Shown piece after piece: positions 23,990-34,921 of a stretch of 64,000 nucleotides of DNA. The position numbers were made by a program, and so were the translations under genes. Below the pieces are notes generated by a model that saw nothing but the letters and a program-made list of their open reading frames with translations, did not search any database and had not been told where the DNA came from. Every line of letters begins with the position of its first letter. Within the stretch, counting starts at the first letter, position 1. This DNA comes from Ulva prolifera (Eukaryota; Chlorophyta; Ulvophyceae; Ulvales; Ulvaceae): positions 7,569,315-7,633,314 of the forward strand of contig CM041199.1 of the NCBI GenBank assembly GCA_023078555.1, read 5' to 3'.

Positions 23990-24560
23990 CGCTGCCACAT
24001 GGGCTCTACAACATCTATTCCATTTTTCTGACACATTTCCATAGGCACTCCACAGAGCAAGCTCCCGATCCCATGGCATCGGCAAGTGAAACTCCTCCAA
24101 ACTGCAACGCTGCCTGGGCAATCAGGCCGCATGTGGGCATCGGAGCTGGGTCAACATGATGTGAGCAGCACAAAGCTGGGCAACGGGGCATCGCTGACCT
24201 GTGCCACATTGCTTCGCCCACCGGGGCCTGTGGTCTCACCACCACACCTGGGGAGCTGATACACCGCAGCTCGAGTCGCCGTGAGGATTCGCGCCATGCA
24301 CTCCTCTGCAACGGATGTTGACACCAATGCCTGCCCGGGCCGGCCAGAGCTACATGCAGCATGCATGGAGGCAGCCCTGCACTGGCATTCCAATTTCCAG
24401 TCCCCGGCTCTGACTCGGAGGCATGCAGTGCTCCTCCCCCAGAACTGCCTGAATCGCCCTGGTCCCATCAGCAGGCTGGCCTCGTTCTCCGGTGAATCAC
24501 TCTAATCATCCCGCAACACTGCCGATCGGCATATTCATTCCAGAAGCTGCTGCCTTGTAT
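23990..24560 (-). other. Conserved block downstream of gene E (possible second gene family)
   Basis: Counterpart of 18502-19120 and 30070-30740. Minus-strand frames include YADRQCCGMIRVI, GRPGQALVSTSVAEECMARI, HHVDPAPMPTCGL (F has NHVDVTSPLTCGL) and GSLLCGVPMEMCQK (F has RGLLCGVAMDLFKV). The peptide-level matches with in-frame length differences argue for coding, but I cannot assemble one open transcript. Confidence 0.35.
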
Positions 24561-25146
24561 ACGTAACCATATACGCACAGCTTGTACAGCGCGCACAGCA
24601 CACATGCCGTGCAAAGCACAGACAGCGCGCACAACACACACATCATGCACAGCACACACGGCACATGCAGCTGCCATGCATGCCATTGAGAGAGCCACAG
24701 GCGGGTGCCCCCCCGCCTCCAGGTGAAAAACTCTCACATGGCGTCACATGCATGTATTGCGCTGCTACACACACCACCAGGCGCATGCGTGAGCCATGCT
24801 GAGCCAAGCTCTCGCTGCCTTTGGCCCATGTGTTTTTTCGTTTCCGTCCAGCACCCCCATTTGTAGCTTGGAACCCATACATAGCAGAGCGCCGTCAACG
24901 CCTCCGCAGCTGTGGTTGGCCACGCTTGCTGTTCAGCCGAGGACCCTACCAGGTATCCCACATCTGTGCCGCACCCCCTGGCCAGCCGCACAGCCGCACA
25001 GCCGCACAGCCGGACAGGCGCCGGATCAGAGGCCGCCTCCAACTGCCGCACAGCTGCAGTGCATGCTTAATGCCGCAACCGATCGCGACGGCAGGCACAG
25101 GAACACAAGGGGTCTTCGCATCCTGCTGCAGCTGACTGCTTTTTGC

Positions 25147-26020
25147 CTAGACGAGGGGCGTAGAGGAGGCCTCGGCGGCCCCCGGTGGCGCATCGAGTGG
25201 CCTGGGGGCGGCGCCAGCGAGCTTGCCGCTGTGCACGGCGCCGGCGGCCACGCCGACCGGAGCCTCCGGCGCCGGACCGCGGCGGACCATGCACATACGC
25301 TCCACCATCCCGTCTCTCGTTCTCCACACAGTTGCCTTGCCTTCAGTGGAGTCGCACGAGGGGCGGAGGCGGTGTCGCGGCGATGCGTTGACTTGTTGGG
25401 AGAGTCATAGACACGGTAGGGTGATTTTTTTCAGTCGTGCTAGACGACTTGGACAAAATTGGGCTGCAAGCCTCAGCATATGTTCCTACGCAACACTCCC
25501 AGATCTGCCGAGATGACGCCTAACGGTGCTGCTCGCCAGTGGTGGGTCGTCGGGCCCGATCATATGTAACAATTCCGAATATTCAGGTCTATTTTCTGGG
25601 TGGCAGCCCTGGAAATGCTGCACAGCGACCCAACACTGCTGCTCGCACACACTTCGGAGCTCGCATTGCATGCCAACAAACAGATCCAGGCGATGTGGCT
25701 GTTCTCGGTGATTCCCGCACGATGATGGTAACCCCAACTGCAAGCCGCCGTACACAGCCAGCAGCCTTGAGGCCTGGAGATGGAGCTCCACCACGGATCG
25801 TATACGATACCATACGTATGGCAGATCGAAGTATAGAATCGGGACCAGAGTACTACACCGGCGCCTCACCGCACCCTCGGAGCTGGCTTTGGAATAATTC
25901 TTCCCGAGGCTGCGGCGTAGCCGTTGCGGTCACCCAGGCACAGCAGTGTGCACAGCTTGGTACAATACAACTATAGCAAAAAACAAAAACCGTGTACTTC
26001 GTGTAGTACCAGTAATTATA

Positions 26021-26051
<31 letters not shown>

Positions 26052-28177
26052 GCACTGCGTGTCCATACGCATAACTGCCCTCGGCCTTCGCCGCCGGCGA
26101 TGCAGCCGCTGCCCCCCGCCTCTGCCTCTGCTTCGCGCCCGCAAAGCAGCACAGCACGACGCCGCCGGCGATGCAGGGCACGCAGCAGCACAGGATCGAG
26201 GCGATCACGATCGCGGCGATGACGCCCCCGGCTAGCTTCCGGGCCTTATCTGCTGTGCCGCAGTCAAACACACAGCCTGAGGGCCGGAACGGGTCGTCCT
26301 CTGGGCCTGGGGCGTGATTGAAGGATGGGGGGGAGTAGTCGAGGGTGTCCATGATGAGGTAGTTTCCCTCATCATCTCGCCAAAGGCCCTCGCCAAGATA
26401 TTCGTACGAGAAATCGCCATCGATGTAGTCTTCGGCGGGGGCGCTGTCTGCAGGGCAGTCCCGCTGCTCACACATGAATTTACCTACTTTCTCGTTGTAA
26501 TGTCTTCCTGTGAATATCATGTCAACAGGTAACGTACACCACCAGCTTTCGTCTGCAGGGCGGCACCGCTGCCTGTGACCTCAGTCCCATATCACCCATG
26601 TTGGTCGTGCACCTGGGGGGTGTATGTACTGTGCTAGCTGCCAGGTGTCTCACGCGTGACTGCGTTTGTTGCTGCGCTGTCAGAGAACGCTGGCGCATGT
26701 AGGGCCGGGGCGTCGACGTAGAGTGCTGCTGCAATGCGTGGGTGTGGCCAACACGTGTGGATAAAGCTGAATCGGAGTAGATTCAGAGTGATCTGGAGCC
26801 AATTACGGCCGCCTCTTGTCGTGTGTAGTTGGAAGAGGTGATCCTGGGTCGACCAGGCAGAGTCCGGCCGATGTCAGTCGTTGCAGGTGGCAAGCAGGGG
26901 CGCCAGAGCAAACACATTTGGCACTCGCGCTCCCCGGACAACGCCTACTGGCCTCCGGGTCGCCTGATCGCACCAAGATCTCTACCGGGCAGCACATGGC
27001 TGCGGTTGGCTGTGGCTTGAGACGCATTTGCGGCAACAGTCTGCCCAAAGCGGGCGCCAGAGGACACACACGACTGCAGCCCTGCTGGATCATTGGTACT
27101 CGAGGATCCGTCAGGCATCTGCCTGCACTGTAGTACCAGAGCAGTGGCGCCCGTGTGGAGTGCAGGCCAGCCGCTATGGCAGCTATACATGGCTGCGGTT
27201 GGCTGTGGCTTTGGATGCATCTGCATCAAGAGTCTGCCCAAAGTGCAGCTGTGGCAGCACGGATAGGATGCCTGCTGGGCAGGGCTGGTGGTGATGGAAG
27301 TCAGAGCTTGCTTGCTAGACCATTGCCAGAGATCAGAGCTGCCAACGTGCACTGGAAAAGGGAGCGGCGATTCGATCATGGAGATCGCAAAGACAAAAGG
27401 CACAGCAGAATCACCTTGAAGTGTGCGTCCTGAAGATAGCAAGTGCGGATCGCCTGCCTCATGTGATGGTGGCGAGGGGTGAGCATCCTTGCCCTGCAGC
27501 ACATCATCAAGCCTTTCGCTCACACTTAAACAAAACGTGACGACAGATGCTGAGCGTAGTGCAAGGCTTTTTTGACCATACAGAAGACCTACAGGTTTTG
27601 GTGCTGGCACGGAGGTGTTCGTGCACGTGAATCAACAGTGCTCATAGCACTGTGAGTCCTGGGAGTCAAGCCAGATAAACTCAAGCTGCGCCAGTGCAAG
27701 CAATTTCGATTCAGAGGCGTTTCTACATACGTACTGCAAGCATGCCAAGCCAATCCGATCGCGCTGCAGTCTGATAATAGCATAAACAGGAGTTATGGTG
27801 TACTTTGCGCCAATTCGCTCTTCGTGTTGAGTGAATGCCCACAGTGCTCACCCAAGACACAATATGGGACCAGGGTGACACATCATCACGTCTCCTTGCG
27901 CAGTGGTGAACGGAAAGACGATGATTTGTTGAAATCTCAGAACGAGAGCAGCAATTGTTCCTGGCTGTCCTCCCCGATCCCGATGCAGGAAGTTGCGCAA
28001 GAGGGACCACATTGCGCTGCTACAAGATAGTAATAAGCTAGCAGCGACGTCTGGCTTACGCAGTTGGAGAATGCCGACGGAGCGCACCACGGACAGCATC
28101 AGCTGGTGACGGGCCTCGACAGTGCTGAAAGGCAAGATCAGCAGCCAGGACAGTAACAAGAGAACTATCCGCAACAT
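25147..28177 (-). CDS. Gene E: single-span CCC.PC membrane protein
   Basis: Exons 28088-28177, 27415-27493, 26056-26447 and 25147-25263 join in phase to 225 residues. The signal peptide reads MLRIVLLLLSWLLILPFSTV. The ectodomain is acidic (WRDDEGNY) with the pair GCVFDC; the span KLAGGVIAAIVIASIL runs into CCCVPC and VVLCC, followed by AKQRQRR, SYAYGHA and the Ala/Pro tail. The last acceptor differs from D and F: where they have GCAG before GGTCC, E has GCAT, and 8 nt are missing just after it. The next usable AG (GCCGGAG) restores the family frame, so I start the last exon at 25263. The intron before it contains a MITE and begins GTGCG followed by 29 C residues. Function is unknown. Confidence 0.72.
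25537..25638. mobile_element. hAT-like MITE with intact 8-bp target duplication
   Basis: The terminal inverted repeats CAGTGGTGGGTCG and CGACCCAACACTG are flanked by CTGCTCGC on both sides (25529-25536 and 25639-25646). An 8-bp duplication with CAGTG-type ends is typical of hAT elements. At 102 bp it has no coding capacity. It lies in the last intron of gene E. Confidence 0.88.
26022..26050. repeat. 29-nt G tract next to a gene E donor
   Basis: On the transcribed (minus) strand, the donor reads GTGCG followed by 29 C residues, so the homopolymer begins 5 nt into the intron between exons 26056 and 25263. A similar arrangement lies after a donor at 53850. Confidence 0.95.
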
Positions 28178-28621
28178 GTGTACGCTAGAAAGCCTTTCGA
28201 GGTGGAAGTTGGCAGTGTGCAGTGCAACGTTGGTTTCTTCGCACGCGGCAAATCGTATTAGACGCGCTCCGGAGTGAAGCCACCAAACAATTTCGCCCAC
28301 ATCAACAACACTACACTATATAACCAAGACGATTTTTGTGCTAATTCAAGCCTTGCTTATTATTCATCGTCACAGATCGAAGTGTGCTTCCGCATGCTGC
28401 TGCTCACGGACAGCGCGCGCGTGCAGCAGCGAGCACGAGGTCGTCCACAGCTACACGGAGTATGATCTCGCTGCAAACGGCGCTGGCAGTTCATCTGGGC
28501 ACGTGCCTGTGCACAGCGTGCTTACCTATCGCGACACCAGTCACGCACTTCACCACGGAACTCTGCTCGGCCCCGACCAAGCTCGTTGTACATGCACGCC
28601 GGGTGCATGCACCAGCATCGC

Positions 28622-28709
28622 GCTGCTGTCGTGTAGCCGTGTGCGCGACTTTTGCTTCGGAAGAGATTTTTTGCTGTGTGTGTCTATGCCCGTTCACTCT
28701 TCTGTTACA
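28622..28709 (+). mobile_element. Retroposon-like insertion with 12-bp target duplication
   Basis: CACCAGCATCGC is present at 28610-28621 and 28710-28721. The 88-bp insert ends 'cgttcactcttctgttaca', which resembles positions 165-190 of the window ('cgttcactcttttgtaaa'), so a second short family is likely. Confidence 0.6.
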
Positions 28710-29703
28710 CACCAGCATCGCACTGACCCATGCGGCACGGTACGTTTTAGATGTGTGACATTATCGGTTCGCTACCTGTTCTTGCAGGAGCGCAAACAAT
28801 AGCATTGCATAAGCTGTGGCTGTCGAATGTACTTGATCATGAGGTTACGGGAGGCGCGTTTTGGCTGCACTGACTTCAGAGCTCTGAAGCCGGTGGTCTC
28901 CCACGATAGCTGAAACCAGATGCTCAGCAGGCGTCAACGCAACTCAACAACGCCTCAGAAAGGACCCGTCTGATACCATCGGGCGATCTGGGGTGTGATA
29001 GCTGTCCATGCTGATGCTGGGGACACAATGCGGGGCCTCAGCGGCTTGACACGCTGCAGAAAAATCAAAAGGAAGTCAGCAATCCAGTCACCAAGCTTGG
29101 TGCGTGTGCCGATGCTTCCCAGATGCCAGATGTACACCATGGATACAATGTCAGTGTGTTGCGGCATTCAGCCCCATTGCCAGCTGGTATCCAGGCCGGC
29201 TTGAGCTCATCCTCGTGTTTCACTGGAATCACACCAGCTCCTAGAGTCTGCCCGGCGCCAACTCCTGACCCCCACACACAATCCCACCCACGAACACATA
29301 TCTCGACACCCCAGTGGGGGTATACGGCCCATGCAGCCGCGGCCAGGGCGGCACCACCTGATGCCCCCCTAATGGTGCCACCCGACCACTGGTGCTGTGG
29401 TGCCTGTGTTGCTGCCTGCCTCTCCAACTGTGGCTCCCACTTCCGACCGAAAGGCGAACGCCACCTGTGCCACCTTGCAACAAGCCATGTGCTCATCACT
29501 GATGAGTCATCACTGTGGTGCAGCAATGCAAAGCACACCCCCGCGCAACTGCTGCCCACTAGCCAGTCCGTTACAACGACTGTAATTACAATCGAACGTA
29601 ATTACAATCGAAGTAGGGCGCTGCAATCTGTCTGGCTCCAAGTGTCGCGAGAGAGAGGGTCCGAGGAGCAACGGCAACAGGCAACGAGATACCACACGCA
29701 TGG

Positions 29704-29932
29704 CCAATGGGTTGGGGACGGTAAAAGCTACTCTGCCCGATTCCAGGAGGTTGTAGCTCAGATTCTGCATGCGCTCTGGGTAATCGAAATAGCCGTGCGT
29801 CTGAGGAGGCCCTGTGAGTGCGTCTGAGGAGGCACTGTGAGTTGTCTGCGGTACGGTTGTCTGTACACGTGGGGGGTTTCCAGATGGACCTACCCCGTTC
29901 ATTCGGAGTTGTCAACATCCAGTTCAGAGTAT
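29704..29932 (+). repeat. tRNA-like dispersed repeat, copy 2
   Basis: It matches 15026-15240 along its length ('ccaatgggt', 'gacggtaaaagct', 'ggaggttgtagctcagattctgc', 'gtctgaggaggc'). A short inner segment, 'tgcgtctgaggaggc', is duplicated here. The box-B-like part is less conserved than in copy 1. Confidence 0.5.
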
Positions 29933-30069
29933 GGCTGAGTCAACACAAGCCCTCCATACTTTGATTTACTCATGTGCACATCATGCATACATACATACAT
30001 ACATCTGCCGAACATCTAGCAGGCGCTGCAGCTCTTGCACAGCACAACACAGAACAGCACAACACACCG

Positions 30070-30800
30070 CTACAGCCGCAGCACATCACAGCCTGGGCCA
30101 GCAGCCATCGCCAGCTGGCCGTGCCACGTGGGTGGCCTAAGCTCTGTGACTTTGGTTGCCTCTGTGACTTTGAACAGGTCCATGGCCACGCCACAAAGCA
30201 AGCCCCGCATCTCAGGGCATGTGGTCATCGCAGGAAGAGGCGCACTCTGCGGTGAATTCAGGTAACTTGGCAGTGCTGTTGCTTGAGCTATGGACAGTAA
30301 GGCCACACGTTAACGGCGAGGTTACATCAACATGATTCAGCTCCCCTAGTTTTGAAAATATGAAATGGGCCAAAGGGGAAATATTGGCCTGCAGCTGCAC
30401 CACAGCGTTTGGACCAGCCAGCGGCTCTTGACCACTGCAGGGAAGCGATTGATTCGTTGTGATGACTCAAGCCATGCAATGGACACCAACGCCCGCACGG
30501 GGCGGCCAGAGGTGGTGCTGCATGCGACATGCATGAAGGTGGGGCGGCTAGAGGTGCTGCATGCGCCATGCATGAAGGTGTTCCACTTCTGCACGATCCA
30601 ATTTAAATTCCAAGTTCCAGTCTCCCGCAAGCATGGGGCCCACAATTGCAATCCCTGACAGTGTCACTTTGCATCCCGCAATACTCCTTGTCGGCATACT
30701 TATTCATTCCGGATGTTGCTTGCAGCATCGTCACCTTATTAATGCATCATATGTCTCTGTGTGCACATGTGCTACCTCCCAGCTGGAGTGCCATGGCCAG
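30070..30800 (-). other. Conserved block downstream of gene F (possible second gene family)
   Basis: Minus-strand frames match the blocks below D and E: SGRPVRALVSIAWLE, NHVDVTSPLTCGL, RGLLCGVAMDLFKV and PPTWHGQLAMAAGPGC before a stop. A possible signal peptide, MGLLLAMALQLG, followed by a GTAGCA donor, lies at about 30785-30825. No complete gene could be joined. Confidence 0.35.
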
Positions 30801-31074
30801 CAGCAAACCCATACACCCCCCCAAGTCAGCCACACAATCATACATTTGTGCGGGCTGAACAATGCTCAGACAAGCCTGACGTGGACCCGTCTGACATGTG
30901 AGCCCATCTCTAGTGTCCAGCCCATGGCAGCTCCGGCTCAGTAGAGGTGCCTTGACTAGTACTACATATAAGTTCTTTCTCTGAGGCACAACCGATCGCG
31001 ATGGCCGGCCGAACAGGCACCGGCACAGAAGGAGTCTTTGCATCCTGCTGCAGTGGACTGCTTGGCAAAAGCGC

Positions 31075-33673
31075 CTAGACAATGGGCGCAGGGGAGGGCT
31101 CGGCGGTCACAGGCGGCGGCGCGGCGGTTGGCTCCGGGGCGGCGGCAGTGAGCTTGCCACTGTGCGCGGCGTCGGCGGCGATGCCGATCGGAGCCTCCGG
31201 CGCGACTGCCGCAGACTGCGGCGGACCCTGCATGCATGGCCCACCATCACATTCCTCTATCTCCACACAGCAGTGGATACGTACACAGTGATTGCAACTT
31301 ACCTGGGAATACCGGCGCTAGGTCCTGGAGTTCAGGGTTGTCGACGTCCAAATGGATATCGCTATGTCTGGCTACATCATGCATACCCACTGGCATGTAC
31401 CTCAGCGCCGGCACATGCTGTTGATTGATCATGTAGGCATGCATACAGACATACAAGCACGCGCTCGTGCCCGGCCTTGTGCCATGACTGCGTGAGTGGA
31501 TTTGCGTGTGTATTCCTGGCAACGGCTCGCTGCCCGGCCTCTGTCCTTTGTAACGACATACAAGCAGCTGTAGGAGGGCGCACCGGGTGGCCATACGCGT
31601 AAGCGCCCCCTGCCTTCACCGGCGCCGCAGGCGCTGCCCCCCGTCTCTGCCTCTGCCTCGCGCCCGCGAAGCAGCACAGCATGACGCCTCCGACGATGCA
31701 GGGCACGCAGCAGCACAGGAACGAGGCGATCACGATCGCGGCGATGACGCCTCCGGCGAGCTTACTCCCCGGCTCCGCTTCGCCGCAGTCAAACACACAA
31801 CCGTTGAACGAATAGTCGCCTGTGGCCGCGTCGTAAGTGTCGTAGAAACCAAAGTCTATCCCCCCTTCATCGCCCTGCCCATCGCGCCACACGCCCCCGC
31901 CAATGTTATCATCATGGAAGGTGCCATCTGTGTAGTCTGTGAAGCGGACGCTGTCTGCAGGGCAGTTTTGGGTCGCTTTGCAGCATTTCCAGGGCTGCCG
32001 ACAATTAGATGTGAATATTCGGAATTGCTCTTTGTGATCGGGCCCGATGACCCAACACTGCTGCAGGGCAGCATCGCTATGTGGGCGGTGTGTATGAGCA
32101 CACCTATGCTATAGCATATGCTGTTTTCCTGTGACTAGCATGTGCCGCCGGGCATAGTGATTGTGTCGGAGTGCGTTGCTGCATTTTCAGGGGTTGCTGG
32201 TACGTGAAGGGGCGGGGCGGCACCGCCGAGCACTGCTGGACTGCGTGCATGTGGCTGATGGCACATGTTGACATTATGCTCACTTTTCGTTCGAACGGAG
32301 AAGATGTAGGGCGGCGCCGCGTGAGACAGGGCTGCACAGTGGGATGTGTTATCAAATATATTTTTAACTATAGTTGTACGAAGTGATCGTGGTTTGTCCC
32401 GGGCGTGCCACGGCGTTGCAATTGCACTGCAGCCGTCAAGCGACAGTACTAGTGCCAGAGCATGGCAGCAGCTGTGCTACGATTCGGGCTCGCAGCATCA
32501 GCACCTGCTAGCACTGCATTGCCAGAGTAGTGGGGCAATTCAGAGCTAGCCCAAGCAATGCGCATTAATATTGCTTGGCAGCGCGCGCTGCCATGGCTGC
32601 GGCTGTGTGGCGTTACGGCTGTGTCTGCCGCAACAGCCTGGCCAAAGTGCAGGTGAGGCAGCAAGGGCAGGGTTCATGTTGGGCAGGGCTGGCGGTGATG
32701 GAAGGTCAGAGGTCGCTTGCTGGAGCATTGTGCGTCGCAAGGTGATGTGCGAGCTGCCGATGCACAACATGTGCACTGACACTGGGTTTGGGATCAGAGG
32801 ATGAGGCATTTCGCCAGTGGACGCCATGAGTACAGAAGGTGCAGAGGGAATACCTTGAAGTGCGCGTCCTGCAGATAGCAATCCTGTGGCCTCTGCTGCA
32901 TGTGCTGGTGGTGTGGGGTGATCGTCGCGGACGCCCTGCATCGACTCATGAAGCCTGTCAGTCAACACACTGAAGCAATACTTGATGACAAATGCTGAGC
33001 ATGCTGTGCAGCTGTACAGGCCTAGATGCCGCTGCCGGCACGGAGATGTTCATGAACATTGACCAGGAGTGCCCATGGAACTGCGAGTCCTGGAGAGGCA
33101 GCCCTACTCAGCGCCAGTGTAAGTAACTTTCATTCAGCATCTCTCGTATACCATCCGTACTGCGATATCACCAAGTCAATGTTATTGGAATACAATTTGA
33201 TACAACTGCATTCAGTTGCAAGCATCAACAGGACGTGAACCTAAGCCAGGCACACCATGCTGCACTTCGCTCTTCATGTTGAGCGAATGCGAGAAGGATT
33301 CAACCATAGCGCAGCAATGAATCGGTGCTATATGATTTTTATTTTTATTTTTTTAAAATCATGCCTGGTTGCGGAGCGGTGGAAGGGCCAGCGATAATTT
33401 GTGGAACTTCTCAGGACGTCGACGCAAGTCCTATCTCACAGATAGGAATCCGGCTTGACGGCAGAATGCCCGGCACGACACAGGAAGCCGGCCACGAGAA
33501 GTCACGCTTAGCAATCACATGTCACTTCAGCAGCCAGCAGTGTCGTCTGCGTCTCACAGCTGGTGAATGCCGACGGAGCGCACCACGGACAGCCTCAGCT
33601 GGTGACTAGCCTCGACAGTGCTGACAGGCAAGATGAGCAGGCAGGACGATAATGAGACGACTGCCCGCAGCAT
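31075..33673 (-). CDS. Gene F: single-span CCC.PC membrane protein
   Basis: Exons 33584-33673, 32854-32935, 31584-31954 and 31075-31227 join in phase to 231 residues. The signal peptide begins MLRAVVSLSSCLLILPVSTV. The ectodomain has GCVFDC; the span KLAGGVIAAIVIASFL is followed by CCCVPC and VMLCC, basic RQRQRR, AYAYGHP and an Ala/Pro tail ending SPAPIV. Closest to E. Two insertions are notable: a retroposon copy in the last intron (31460-31554) and a MITE whose 8-bp target was the 3' splice site of the third exon (31955-31962 and 32061-32068), so two copies of that acceptor now exist. Function is unknown. Confidence 0.76.
31460..31554 (+). mobile_element. Short retroposon-like insertion in a gene F intron
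   Basis: GACATACAAGCA occurs at 31448-31459 and 31555-31566. The insert shares 'tgactgcgtgagtggattt' and 'ggctcgctgcccggcctctg' with the 59544 copy and ends 'cctttgtaac'. Confidence 0.82.
31963..32060. mobile_element. hAT-like MITE inserted at a splice acceptor of gene F
   Basis: Ends are CAGTTTTGGGTCG and GACCCAACACTG, flanked by CTGCAGGG on both sides (31955-31962, 32061-32068). On the minus strand that target reads CCCTGCAG, the acceptor directly before the third exon of gene F. Gene E has the uninterrupted CCCTGCAG at the same place. Confidence 0.9.
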
Positions 33674-34160
33674 GTGTGCCGATGAAGCCCTCTTCAGGTC
33701 AAGACTGACAGTGTGCAGTGCTACGCTGATACCTTTGAACGCGGCAGATCGCCTGGGGCACGCTCTGAATCACACTTTGATGATCACAGCCACCGAACAC
33801 TTCCGCCCAGATCAGCTACACAGAAATGGAGGGTTCAGAACGACGTGGGTGCTACTGAAGATCTTCTTGTCAGCCCGAGTAATTAATCAGCATAAGCGAC
33901 TGGATGGTGTTTCTGCTTTACGCTGCTGCTCGTGACCACCACCGCGCGCCAGCAGCGGCAGGCACGAGGTCGTCGGAGCTCTTTGGAGCCCTATCTCGCT
34001 GCCATCGGCGGTAACAATTTCCCTGGGCACGTGCATGTGCACAAATGCTTACCTAGCGCGATATCGGTCTCGCACTGCACTGACCAACTCTTCGCGTGCC
34101 CTGCCGGGCTCGTAGCGCGTGCCGTATGCATGCATCACAGTGGCCCTAGGCCCGGTGGTG

Positions 34161-34240
34161 GAGTTGTGCCACCATTTGTCTGCTGTTACCAAAAACAGCA
34201 GAGTTGTGCCACCATTTGTCTGCTGTTACCAAAAACCTCA
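34161..34240. repeat. Tandem duplication of 40 bp
   Basis: Two adjacent copies of a 40-bp unit beginning 'gagttgtgccaccatttg' (34161-34200, 34201-34240), differing only in the last few bases. Confidence 0.95.
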
Positions 34241-34668
34241 GGAGCTTGATCAATCGACAAATGAAAGCTTGTCCCATCGCTGGACATCAATGCAGAGGTC
34301 AGCAGGGGCCAGTTTTGGCTGCAGTGAGATCAGAGGTCTACAGGTGGGCACATCCAAGAGCAGCATATAGTGGGCATCAAGAGAAGTTAGTACGGCTTTT
34401 GTTGCCCCCAGGATAGCGGTTTGGGGTGTCAGAGCTGCCCGGGCTAAAGGTGCTTGTGAGTGCCCGGACATAGTTCAGGAAACTGGGCGAGTTTGAGCAA
34501 GCGCAAGCAGTCAAATCACAAAGAACGGTATGCGTGCTGAATTTTTCGGAGATGGCAGGTGGTGGGGACAGCGGGACTACACTGTCACTTCACTTTAGGC
34601 GCAGGGCTGCAGTGTCAGGTTTGCATGGTGTTGCTGTGTGTCAACGAGCAAAGGACGGGGTTGCATGG

Positions 34669-34815
34669 TGCTGCTGTGCGTTACAAGGACACAGGTGTTG
34701 CTGTGTGGTGCCTGTGGTGCTGCTGTGCGTTACAAGGACACAGGTGTTGCTGTGTGGTGCCTGTGGTGCTGCTGTGCGTTACAAGGACACAGGTGTTGCT
34801 GTGTGGTGCCTGTGG
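34669..34815. repeat. Three identical 49-bp tandem units
   Basis: Three exact copies of a unit starting 'tgctgctgtgcgttacaagg'. Each unit contains 'gttacaaggacacagg', the reverse complement of the 3' end seen in the short retroposons ('..tgtccttgtaac'), so the array may have grown from a retroposon tail. Perfect identity indicates recent expansion or active homogenisation. Confidence 0.95.
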
Positions 34816-34887
34816 TGCTACGCACCTCGCCGCCTGGGCCTTGACTGCAGTTGCACCACAATCACCAGAAGCTGCACGCACGCGGAC

Positions 34888-34921
34888 CTCCTCATGCAAC
34901 TTGGCCAAGTTGCATGAGGAG
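34888..34921. repeat. Perfect 34-bp palindrome
   Basis: CTCCTCATGCAACTTGG is followed without spacer by its exact reverse complement. It has no obvious relation to a gene. Confidence 0.95.

Larger units (their letters stand above)
28178..30069. other. Region without a recognised gene
   Basis: 5' flank of gene E and beyond. It holds a retroposon-like insertion (28622-28709) and the second tRNA-like repeat (29704-29932). Longer frames over 29065-29827 are open on both strands and resemble nothing known. Confidence 0.4.
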
